DNA from: DATAQC01 sp051005135
GTDB lineage: Bacteria > Actinomycetota > Acidimicrobiia > Acidimicrobiales > AC-14
Reading direction: 5' to 3'
Assembly (NCBI GenBank): GCA_051005135.1
Contig: JBPCJQ010000045.1
Span: forward strand, 1-8,951
Length of the DNA: 8,951 nt
Part shown: positions 1 through 5,785 of the stretch, one piece after another
Position numbering within the stretch: position 1 is the first letter of the stretch
Layout of the letters: every line of letters starts with the position of its first letter
Made by a program: the position numbers and the translations under genes
The notes under the pieces: model-generated
The model's database searches: none
Told to the model about the DNA's origin: nothing
The model's input: the letters and a program-made list of their open reading frames with translations, nothing else

Positions 1-18
1 CGAGGGCCGTCTCCCTTT

Positions 19-53
19 GGGGGGGGGCCGGGGGGGGGGCCTCCCCCCCCCCC
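19..53. repeat. Poly-G/poly-C inverted repeat
   Basis: Nine G (19-27), CC, ten G (30-39), CCT, then eleven C (43-53). The G10 and C11 runs could pair as a hairpin with a three-base loop. There is no T-run after it, so it is not a standard intrinsic terminator. Runs like this at a sequence end are also typical of sequencing or assembly error. It is followed by an exact 8-bp tandem duplication, ACTGATTG, at 58-65 and 66-73. Confidence 0.55.
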
Positions 54-77
54 GATAACTGATTGACTGATTGGCAC

Positions 78-1577
78 ATGACCCGCCGCCCCGTCGTCGT
101 CGACGGATCCAACCTGGCCACCGAGGGCCGTTCGCTGCCCAGCCTGGCCCAGCTCGACGAGGCGGTGCGCGCCTGGCTGGCGGAGAACCCCGACGACGAG
201 GTCATCGTCGTTGTCGACGCGTCGTTCGGGTACCGCATCGACGAGTCGGAGCGCCAGATGTTCGAGGAGGCCGAGGACGCCGGGGAGGTAGTGTCACCGC
301 CCGCTGGCGCTCTCGGTCGCGGCGACGGGTTCCTCTTGCGCATCGCCGACCGAGTTGACGGCGCGGTCTTGTCCAACGACTCGTTCCAGGAGTTCCACGG
401 CGAGTACAAGTGGCTGTTCGACTCCGGGCGGCTGATGGGGGGAAAGCCGGTGCCCGGCGTCGGTTGGATATTCACACCCCGCACGCCGGTTCGGGGACCC
501 AAGAGCCGCATGGCCGTGCGCGACGCCCAACGGGTCAAGTCCAGGAGCGAGCCGGTGGAGGCGGCCATCGAAGAGGCCAAGGCCGAGGCCATGGCGCCGG
601 AGGGGGCAGCCTCGGAACCCCGGCCTCGACGCCGGGCCAGCCGGGCCGCTTCCGTGGCTGAGCCGACGCCGGGGCCTGCCCCCGAGGCGGTCAACGACCC
701 TCTCCCGTTCATCACCTTCATCGCCGACCACCGCCTCGGCACCGAGGTGGAGGGACGGGTGGACAGCTTCACGTCCCACGGTGCCTTCGTGGATGTCGAC
801 GGGGCCCGCTGCTACGTGCCTGTGTCCGGTCTTGGCGAGCCACCTCCCCGGACGGCCAAGGCGGTGCTGAAGAGGGACGAGGTGCGCTCGTTCGTGGTGC
901 AGGCCCTCGACCCGCCCCGCCGGGGCATCGAGCTGGCACTGCCGGGCTTGGCCCGGGTGGCGGGCTCGCCGACCCAGGAGACGGTCGAGGCGGAGATCGA
1001 CGCCGGTGCCAGACGGCCTCCGATCATCGCCGACCGCGCCCCGGCGCCCCGGCGTCGCCGCACCGCTCCGTCGATCCCTGCCGCACCGGTGGAGGCTCCG
1101 CCGGCGAGCGCAGCCCCGCCGGTTGAGGAGGCCCCGACAATGGCCGCCGCCGCTCCCGAAGGTGTCACCCCGCCTCCGGCAGCCCGCCGTACCACCAAAA
1201 AGGCGTCGCCCCCGGCCGTGGAGGCGCCCAAGCGAGCTTCACGCGCCCGAAAGGCATCGGCCCCCGAACCAGCCGACGCCCGGGGCGGCGCAGCCGCCGC
1301 GCCCAAGGCCGGCAAGGCCCCTAAGAAGGCGGTGACCGTACCAGGCGATGAGGCCGCCAAGGTCCCGACCCCAGCACGGTCGCGCCGAGCATCGGCCAAG
1401 AAGGCGGCCAGGGTTGCTGGCGCCGATGGCGCCCCGGGCGGGGCCTCATCCCCGCCCTCTTCCGTAGCGGCGGGGGCCCCTGCCCCGCCGCCGGGTGTCG
1501 ACGAGCCGTCATCGGCGGCCCCTGCTCCGGTCAAGCGGGTGCGCAAGGCCAGGTCCGCCAAGGCTGCGGCCGACTAG
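78..1577 (+). CDS. NYN/PIN-like ribonuclease with S1-like domain and basic tail
   Basis: Putative endoribonuclease of 499 residues. Residues 1-145 resemble the Zc3h12a-type NYN fold: VVVDGSN (D9), VVVDASF (D47), GRGDGFLLRIAD (D83) and LSNDSFQEFHGE (D101) supply the spaced acidic residues expected of a metal-dependent PIN-like site. Residues 146-210 are a charged linker. Residues 211-290 look like an S1/OB RNA-binding domain (GTEVEGRVDSFTSHGAFVDV, then YVPVSGLGE). Residues 296-499 are an Ala/Pro/Lys/Arg-rich, probably disordered tail like histone H1. I chose ATG at 78 because conserved sequence starts there; TTG at 63 would add five residues, and neither start has a clear Shine-Dalgarno. Exodeoxyribonuclease III follows after 20 bp, so co-transcription is likely. 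The domain reading comes from motifs; the RNA substrate is unknown. Confidence 0.8.
   Translation: MTRRPVVVDGSNLATEGRSLPSLAQLDEAVRAWLAENPDDEVIVVVDASFGYRIDESERQMFEEAEDAGEVVSPPAGALGRGDGFLLRIADRVDGAVLSNDSFQEFHGEYKWLFDSGRLMGGKPVPGVGWIFTPRTPVRGPKSRMAVRDAQRVKSRSEPVEAAIEEAKAEAMAPEGAASEPRPRRRASRAASVAEPTPGPAPEAVNDPLPFITFIADHRLGTEVEGRVDSFTSHGAFVDVDGARCYVPVSGLGEPPPRTAKAVLKRDEVRSFVVQALDPPRRGIELALPGLARVAGSPTQETVEAEIDAGARRPPIIADRAPAPRRRRTAPSIPAAPVEAPPASAAPPVEEAPTMAAAAPEGVTPPPAARRTTKKASPPAVEAPKRASRARKASAPEPADARGGAAAAPKAGKAPKKAVTVPGDEAAKVPTPARSRRASAKKAARVAGADGAPGGASSPPSSVAAGAPAPPPGVDEPSSAAPAPVKRVRKARSAKAAAD
1284..1298. repeat. GC-rich palindrome, copy 1 (inside the NYN-S1 tail)
   Basis: GGCGGC-GCA-GCCGCC forms a 6-bp stem with a three-base loop, in codons for an Ala-rich stretch of the tail. 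The surrounding 16 bp (1283-1298, GGGCGGCGCAGCCGCC) recur exactly at 2383-2398 in non-coding DNA. It may be a dispersed repeat, or just a product of high-GC alanine codons. Confidence 0.4.
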
Positions 1578-1597
1578 TGGGTCTCTAGGCCCGGCCG

Positions 1598-2362
1598 GTG
1601 CGCGTCGCCACATGGAACGTCAACTCCCTGAAGGCCCGCCTGCCCCGGGTGGAGGAGTGGCTGGGCTACGCCCAGCCGGACGTGTTGTGCCTCCAGGAGA
1701 CGAAGCTGGCCGACAGCGCCTTCCCCGCCCTCACCTTCGGTGCCCTCGGCTACCAGAGTGCTCATTTCGGCCAGGGCCAGTGGAACGGTGTAGCCATCCT
1801 CTCCCGTATCGGCCTCGACGACGTGGTTGTCGGGTTTCCCCACCAGGGGCGGGACGAGGCTCGGCTCCTGTGGGCCAACTGCGGCGGGACGCGGGTGGCC
1901 AGTGTCTACGTGCCGAACGGGCGCATGGTGGGCAGCGAGCACTACCACGCCAAGTTGGCGTGGCTCGAGAGCCTACGGCGCTACCTCTCTGTCTCCTTCA
2001 GCCCCACCGACGATCTTGTCGTCTGCGGCGACTTCAACGTGGCTCCCGACGATCGTGACGTGTGGGATCCCTCGAAATTGCACGGTGGCACCCATGTGAG
2101 CCCGCCGGAGCGGGCGGCGGTCGCTGCTCTGTCGGACTGGGGGCTGGTCGATGTCTTCCGCCGCCGCTATGGCGAAGCGGGCCTCTACTCGTGGTGGGAT
2201 TACCGCGCCGGTGACTTCCACCAGGGGCGGGGCCTGCGCATCGACCTCGTCCTGGCCACCCGAACCCTGGCCGACCGGGCCACCTCCGCCCTCATCGACC
2301 GCTTTGCCCGCAAGGGCAAGGCCCCTTCCGACCATGCACCGCTACTGGTCGACTTCGACTGA
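1598..2362 (+). CDS. xthA: Exodeoxyribonuclease III (AP endonuclease family)
   Basis: Exonuclease III/AP endonuclease of base excision repair, which cuts at abasic sites and degrades duplex DNA 3' to 5'. The 254-residue length is normal for the family. The metal-dependent EEP-fold motifs are all present: TWNVNS with N7, LQETK with E34, GDFNVAP with D145 and N147, RIDLVLAT with D216, and SDHAP with D245/H246. The family-typical GGTHVSPPERAA segment is also there. The GTG at 1598 starts directly at the conserved MRVATWNVNS sequence, so the start is secure despite a weak ribosome binding site. It lies 20 bp after the NYN-S1 gene in the same direction, suggesting an operon. The gene ends at a convergent boundary with hairpins. 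Cytoplasmic; no sign of damage. Confidence 0.96.
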   Translation: MRVATWNVNSLKARLPRVEEWLGYAQPDVLCLQETKLADSAFPALTFGALGYQSAHFGQGQWNGVAILSRIGLDDVVVGFPHQGRDEARLLWANCGGTRVASVYVPNGRMVGSEHYHAKLAWLESLRRYLSVSFSPTDDLVVCGDFNVAPDDRDVWDPSKLHGGTHVSPPERAAVAALSDWGLVDVFRRRYGEAGLYSWWDYRAGDFHQGRGLRIDLVLATRTLADRATSALIDRFARKGKAPSDHAPLLVDFD

Positions 2363-2366
2363 TTGG

Positions 2367-2399
2367 CCGGGCCCGCCGGCCCGGGCGGCGCAGCCGCCC
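2367..2399. terminator. Two GC-rich hairpins after xthA, possible terminator
   Basis: CCGGGCC (2367-2373) pairs with GGCCCGG (2378-2384) around a 4-nt loop. It is followed at once by GGGCGGC-GCA-GCCGCCC (2383-2399), a 7-bp stem. They begin 5 bp after the xthA stop, between convergent genes, where terminators are expected. There is no U-run, so termination by this structure is inferred. The second hairpin shares 16 bp with 1283-1298. Confidence 0.45.
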
Positions 2400-2422
2400 A
2401 TGAGCAGTGACGCGCCCTCCCA

Positions 2423-2463
2423 ACTCGCGCCATTGCACCGCAGAGGGGGGTATTGGCGCGAGT
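2423..2463. repeat. Perfect 10-bp inverted repeat, 41-bp unit
   Basis: ACTCGCGCCA (2423-2432) and TGGCGCGAGT (2454-2463) are exact reverse complements separated by 21 bp that include a G-run. It lies between the 3' ends of xthA and the lipoprotein gene, 11 bp beyond the latter's stop. It could act as a bidirectional terminator stem or be a small palindromic repeat element; the sequence alone does not decide. Confidence 0.5.
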
Positions 2464-2474
2464 GCGGCGCAACC

Positions 2475-2936
2475 TCAGCCCAACGACGCGATCTTCCAGT
2501 CGCTACCCACCTTCTGCAGCTGCAACGGCTTGGGGTCGTTGTTGCGGAACAGCCCGGTGGTTCCGCCGCTCTTCAGGACTATGTCGTTGTCGGCCACCGT
2601 GGCGCGGTCGCCGGTGATGGTCACCCGGTTGACCTTGGCGCTCTTCAGCGCCTTCTTGGCGTCTGAATCGAGCTGGCGATTGACGATCTTGACCGCTTCG
2701 GCACATGAGCCTGGGGCGGTCAGGCTGAAGGCCACCTTGTCGAGCTCGGTCACGGCGGAATCGGTCAGGAGGTTGCAGGCCTGGTCACCCTTGTCATCGG
2801 CGACGGCCCGGAAAAAGCCCGTCACCGACGACTTGGCCTTGTCGACCTGGGAGACCGAGCTGCTACATGCGCTGATGAGCACGGCCAGCGCGATCATCGC
2901 GGCGGCCAGGCGATAGCGGGGGAGGGCGCGGGTCAT
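2475..2936 (-). CDS. Small secreted lipoprotein, NTF2-like (DUF4878-type)
   Basis: A 153-residue predicted lipoprotein. It has a basic N-terminus, a hydrophobic stretch (about residues 10-23) and the lipobox ISAC with acylated C24, so it should be anchored on the outer face of the membrane. The mature part starts Ser-rich. FFRAVADDKGDQACNLLTD (about residues 38-57) and a C-terminal strand region ending in VGSDWKIASLG resemble the NTF2-like/DUF4878 accessory fold, often found in actinobacterial lipoproteins of unknown role. I chose ATG at 2936 because it places the signal peptide correctly; an upstream start at 3041 would add 35 non-signal residues and overlap the preceding gene. It lies 49 bp after the sigma-region-4-like gene, likely in one transcript. 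No enzymatic residues are recognisable. Function unknown; family assignment tentative. Confidence 0.8.
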   Translation of the reverse strand: MTRALPRYRLAAAMIALAVLISACSSSVSQVDKAKSSVTGFFRAVADDKGDQACNLLTDSAVTELDKVAFSLTAPGSCAEAVKIVNRQLDSDAKKALKSAKVNRVTITGDRATVADNDIVLKSGGTTGLFRNNDPKPLQLQKVGSDWKIASLG

Positions 2937-2985
2937 GGCCGTGCTGTACCCAACGGGCGCCCCGTGAACCGGCGGTCGGTGCCCC

Positions 2986-3288
2986 CTACTCGACGAGGAG
3001 GCGAGATCGCAGCTTGGCCAGGCCCGACGCCAGAGCCTCACGCACCTCGGCCCTGGTGAGCCCGAGGTCTCGGTGCAGCTCTTTCATGCTCCTCGGCTCG
3101 GAGCCGTCCAGACCGTAATGAGCCGTGACGACTCGGCGCTCGAGGGGCGCGAGAGATTCGAACAGGTGGGGCGGTGCTGCCCGCAGGGTGAGGGCGTCGT
3201 CGTCGTACAACTCGTCGAAGGCGACCTCTTCGCCCTCCCCATCGGGGTAGGGCCACCCTTCGTCGCTGGGCCACAAGTATGAGGTCAT
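2986..3288 (-). CDS. Orphan sigma-70 region 4-like DNA-binding protein
   Basis: A 100-residue protein whose second half matches sigma-70 region 4: LAPLERRVVTAHYGLDG (residues 46-62) followed by a helix-turn-helix, SMKELHRDLGLTRAEVREAL (67-86), and the closing KLRSRL. The pattern is that of the -35-binding part of a primary sigma factor. The first 40 residues are acidic and aromatic-rich (WPYPDGEGEE, DELYDDDA), and there is no region 2, so it cannot be a complete sigma factor. It may be a transcriptional regulator or an RNA-polymerase-binding accessory protein. ATG at 3288 is the natural start. It is 77 bp after the helicase stop, and a candidate promoter lies in that gap. The lipoprotein gene follows. 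The fold is well supported; the role is not. Confidence 0.8.
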   Translation of the reverse strand: MTSYLWPSDEGWPYPDGEGEEVAFDELYDDDALTLRAAPPHLFESLAPLERRVVTAHYGLDGSEPRSMKELHRDLGLTRAEVREALASGLAKLRSRLLVE

Positions 3289-3293
3289 GGCCT

Positions 3294-3323
3294 AGTTCTC
3301 GCGCCGAACGGCCCCGGAGTCAA
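3294..3323 (-). promoter_or_regulatory. Candidate promoter for the sigma-region-4-like gene
   Basis: On the minus strand TTGACT (3323-3318) is followed by an 18-nt spacer and AGAACT (3299-3294), which ends 5 nt before the ATG. The -35 box is good and the -10 fair. The spacing would give a leaderless or nearly leaderless mRNA, separating this gene and the lipoprotein from helicase transcription. Confidence 0.4.
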
Positions 3324-3365
3324 TCCCCGATTCGCGGTCCGGCGAGGGTTCACGAAGACACGGCG

Positions 3366-5348
3366 TCAGGAGGCGACGGCGCTGGCCACGACGGCCAGGA
3401 GGGCATCGCCGTAACGTTCGGCCTTGACCGGTCCCAGGCCGGGCACGGCGAGCAGCGAGACGCGGTCGCGGGGCTCGGCTTCGGCCACGATGGCCAGAGT
3501 GCTGTCGTGGAGCACGACGAAGGCGGGCACGCCTGCCGCTCGGGCCGCGTCGGCCCGCCACGAGCGGAGGGCAGCCAGTACCCCTGGATCGGCCCGTTCA
3601 CCCACCTCCACGCCTCCCCTGGGACCCCGGCTACTGCGTTCGGGCCACGCAGGCCGGCTTCCGTCGGGGGCTCGGGCGCGATCCCGGGTTCTGTCCAGGT
3701 GGTGGCGCCAATCGATGGTGCCGCTGGAATCGCGGGCATCGGCCAACGCCGAGATGACCGCTTCGACGGTGGCAAGCCAGGGTGAGGGAGCGCGCCCGAC
3801 AGTGGACGTGGCGAAACGCCGGCGCTCGGCCCACGAGCAGTGCAGCTCCTGGGATGCCCGGGTGATGGCCACATAGAGCAGCCGGCGTTCTTCGGCCCGG
3901 GCCTCCGGTGTGACCGCCCGTGCCACTGGTACCAGCCCGTGCTCGAGCCCGGCGAGGAACACCACGGGCCACTCGAGGCCCTTGGCGGCGTGGAAGGTGG
4001 CCAGAGTCACGGCCTCGCCGTCATTGTCGACATCGTCGGCTGGCCGCCAGCAAGCTTCGAGCGACTCGACCGAGGCGCCCGCCGATGTCGACCCCCCGCT
4101 CAGGGGGCCGCTCGGGCCCTGGGGTTCGGGCGCGCCACGAACATGGCACGGCACTCCGGCGGTTGCCAGGGCCTCTTGGAGCACGACGAGCTGGGCCCGG
4201 GTGCGCGCCAGCACCGCCTGCTCCGACCACATTCGGCCATCCCCGTGCAGGCGGCGGAGGGCGGCAGCCACACCAGCGGCCTCGTCGGAGTCGGTGGGGA
4301 AGGAGGCAACGGTGGGGACCGGGCCGTCGGAGGTGGTGGGAACGAGGTCATGGGCGCCGCGGGCCCGACGCCCGTGGAGGACGGCGTTGGCGACGGCGAT
4401 CACCTGGGGCGTGGAGCGGTAGTTGCGGTCGAGGTGGACCACGGTGGCTCCCTCCATGCGTCGCCCGAGCTCGGTGAGGTAGCCCGGATCGGCACCGTTC
4501 CAGGCATAGATCGCCTGGTCGGGATCGCCCACGATGCAGAGGTCGCTGCGGTCACCCCGCCACGCCTCCAGCAGCCTGAACTGGGCGGGGTTGACGTCTT
4601 GGAACTCGTCGACGAACAGGTGGCGGAACCGCCAGCGGGAAGCGGCCGCGAAGGCGGTGTCGGTCTCCAGCGCCTCGGCGCAGCGCAGCACCAGATCGTC
4701 GAAGTCAACCAGACCCCGGCGTTGCTTCTCGGCCTCGTAGGCGAGGTAGAGGTCGGCGACCGCAGCGGCGGGCAGCGGTGGGCGCCTGGCGGCCGCGGCC
4801 ACTGCGTCCTCATATCCCTCGGGGCCGACCATGCGCGCCTTGGCCCATTCGATCTCGGTAGCCAGGTCGGCGGGTGCCGCCTCGTTCCCATCGACAAGGG
4901 GCTGGAGGAGCCGTCCCTTGCGGTCGAGCAGGGTAGGTGCCCACTCGCCGCCATCGGCCCAGTGGCGGCGGAGCTCTGCCCAGGCAGTGGCGTGGAAGGT
5001 GCCGGTGGCCAGCTTGTCGCCCACGCCCAGCTCGGCCAGGCGCCGCCCGAGCTCGCCGGCGGCCCGGCGGGTGAACGTGAGGGCGAGCACATGGGCGGGC
5101 AGGGCCGAGCCGGTGAGCACCCGGTGGGCGATGCGGTGGGTGAGGACACGCGTCTTGCCCGAGCCTGCACCGGCCATGACGCACAGGGGCGATGCCTCGG
5201 TGGTAACGGCCTCCCGCTGGGCGGGGTCGAGCCCATCCAGGAGCCGGCCTGCGTGGCCCGAACGCAGTGGCCGGCCTGCGTGGCCCGAACGCAGTGGAGC
5301 GCCAGCATGGCCGGAGGTACTGGGGGCCAACACGCGCTCGGGTGCCAT
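3366..5348 (-). CDS. uvrD2: UvrD2-like superfamily 1 DNA helicase with HRDC domain
   Basis: ATP-dependent 3'-5' DNA helicase of 660 residues. SF1A motifs in order: Q-motif LDPAQREAV (40-48), Walker A AGAGSGKT (59-66), Ia LTFTRRAAGEL (90-100), TGTFHATA (115-122), Walker B VDEFQDVN (246-253), III GDPDQAIYAWNGA (274-286), IV DRNYRSTPQVI (307-317), V TFHAAKGLEWPVVFLAG (451-467) and VI RRLLYVAITRAS (488-499). An HRDC domain lies at about 587-657. UvrD motifs plus HRDC match actinobacterial UvrD2. Two features are odd. Residues 12-38 consist of three 9-residue repeats around SGHAG, encoded by a tandem DNA repeat. The linker before HRDC has no tetracysteine module and instead holds RPAWPERS, encoded by another copy of the repeat. 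ATG at 5348 is the only start before an in-frame stop. It heads the minus-strand gene run. Confidence 0.93.
   Translation of the reverse strand: MAPERVLAPSTSGHAGAPLRSGHAGRPLRSGHAGRLLDGLDPAQREAVTTEASPLCVMAGAGSGKTRVLTHRIAHRVLTGSALPAHVLALTFTRRAAGELGRRLAELGVGDKLATGTFHATAWAELRRHWADGGEWAPTLLDRKGRLLQPLVDGNEAAPADLATEIEWAKARMVGPEGYEDAVAAAARRPPLPAAAVADLYLAYEAEKQRRGLVDFDDLVLRCAEALETDTAFAAASRWRFRHLFVDEFQDVNPAQFRLLEAWRGDRSDLCIVGDPDQAIYAWNGADPGYLTELGRRMEGATVVHLDRNYRSTPQVIAVANAVLHGRRARGAHDLVPTTSDGPVPTVASFPTDSDEAAGVAAALRRLHGDGRMWSEQAVLARTRAQLVVLQEALATAGVPCHVRGAPEPQGPSGPLSGGSTSAGASVESLEACWRPADDVDNDGEAVTLATFHAAKGLEWPVVFLAGLEHGLVPVARAVTPEARAEERRLLYVAITRASQELHCSWAERRRFATSTVGRAPSPWLATVEAVISALADARDSSGTIDWRHHLDRTRDRARAPDGSRPAWPERSSRGPRGGVEVGERADPGVLAALRSWRADAARAAGVPAFVVLHDSTLAIVAEAEPRDRVSLLAVPGLGPVKAERYGDALLAVVASAVAS
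3627..3657. repeat. Palindromic repeat, inverted copy in the helicase linker
   Basis: Structure CCGGC, two bases, CTGCGT, seven bases, ACGCAG, GCCGG: a 6-bp stem extended by 5 bp past a bulge. Positions 3633-3659 are a perfect 27-bp reverse complement of 5242-5268. In the helicase it reads RPAWPERS at about residues 565-572, between the motor core and HRDC. Confidence 0.85.
5243..5323. repeat. Tandem palindromic repeat at the helicase 5' end (2 perfect + 1 degenerate)
   Basis: Period 27 bp. Copies 5243-5269 and 5270-5296 are identical; 5297-5323 is degenerate, matching at about half its bases. Each perfect copy holds CTGCGT-N7-ACGCAG. Adjoining CCGGC/GCCGG arms extend the stem in the first copy. 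Read on the minus strand the copies encode nine-residue repeats of the type PLRSGHAGR. No frame on either strand of the unit contains a stop codon. Confidence 0.9.
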
Positions 5349-5356
5349 CCCCCCGA

Positions 5357-5362
5357 ACGGTA
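5357..5362 (-). promoter_or_regulatory. Candidate -10 box for leaderless helicase mRNA
   Basis: Minus-strand TACCGT (TANNNT type) lies 8 nt before the helicase ATG at 5348. This fits the common actinobacterial arrangement in which transcription starts at or next to the start codon. The sequence between is GC-only at its end (G-run) and no -35 box is evident. Confidence 0.4.
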
Positions 5363-5711
5363 GCGATGGGGTGTGTCATCAGTGGTGGATGCCCTCCGGG
5401 CAGAAGACTCGCCAGACCCCGTCGAGCGCCCAGGCGCGGCTCGGCCCCGAGCAGCCTTCGAGCCGTAGCTCTCCAGTCTTCTCGGGGCCGGACCTCGACC
5501 CCCGCCTCTGCGGCCTTCGGGCTCCTTGCGGTGCCCGCCGACCGTGCTGTGCGACCCGGAGGCCGACCAGACAGACGATGCGGTGGTCACCGGACCAACC
5601 GTTCCCCCCCGAGCTCGGAGCGACCCTGAGGTCTCTCCTCTGCTCGGTTCGGATCGGCCGTGCCGGCCCGTGCATCATGAACCTCCGGGACGCCGCCGTC
5701 AAGAGGAAATT

Positions 5712-5765
5712 TGGCCAGAGGCCACCAGTTCTTCCCGTCCCGCATTCTGCGGGAGGTGTCACACC
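5712..5765. promoter_or_regulatory. Cluster of three dyads upstream of the HAD gene, candidate operator
   Basis: Three perfect dyads in 54 bp: TGGCC-AGA-GGCCA (5712-5724), TCCCGCA-TTC-TGCGGGA (5738-5754) and GGTGT-C-ACACC (5755-5765). The last two abut and end 7 bp before the candidate -10 box, where a regulator could block or recruit RNA polymerase. A further arm pair, CACCCC (5762-5767) and GGGGTG (5783-5788), brackets the -10 box. No known regulator site is recognised. Confidence 0.45.
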
Positions 5766-5772
5766 CCGTGGC

Positions 5773-5778
5773 TAACCT
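5773..5778 (+). promoter_or_regulatory. Candidate -10 box for the deoxyribonucleotidase-like gene
   Basis: TAACCT (TANNNT type) is followed by 7 nt and then GTG at 5786, a spacing that would put the transcription start at the start codon. No clear -35 box; the dyads at 5738-5765 occupy that place. This supports choosing the 5786 start. Confidence 0.45.
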
Positions 5779-5785
5779 CGGTGGG

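Larger units (their letters stand above)
5349..5785. other. Divergent intergenic region between helicase and HAD genes
   Basis: A 437-bp region between outward-facing genes. I see no convincing protein or structured RNA in it. It holds a candidate leaderless promoter at each end and three dyads near the right end. A minus-strand frame at 5379-5762 is open for 127 codons, and its last 30 codons are GC3-rich (ending RVFCPEGIHH). I do not recognise the product, and its start would lie within the promoter region of the divergent gene. The middle, about 5385-5700, is otherwise unexplained. Confidence 0.6.

Noticed and set aside
812..1561. 249-codon minus-strand frame within the NYN-S1 gene
   Set aside because: Ala/Gly-rich antisense of a Pro/Ala/Lys-rich tail; the sense frame has clear domains.
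2475..3041. Longer lipoprotein starting at 3041
   Set aside because: The extra 35 residues lack any signal-peptide character and overlap the upstream gene; ATG at 2936 places a proper lipoprotein signal at the N-terminus.
3627..5323. CRISPR array
   Set aside because: The repeat copies are directly tandem or 1.6 kb apart, with no spacers between them and no cas genes.
3840..5363. Long 507-codon plus-strand frame opposite the helicase
   Set aside because: It is antisense to a gene with every SF1 helicase motif; its Gly/Val-rich translation is a GC-bias shadow with no recognisable domain.
4400..5590. 396-codon minus-strand frame covering the helicase N-terminus
   Set aside because: Composition is Pro/Ser/Arg shadow sequence in the wrong frame; no motifs.
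5385..5700. Structured RNA (RNase P, tmRNA, SRP RNA) in the divergent region
   Set aside because: None of the conserved core sequences of these RNAs could be found on either strand.
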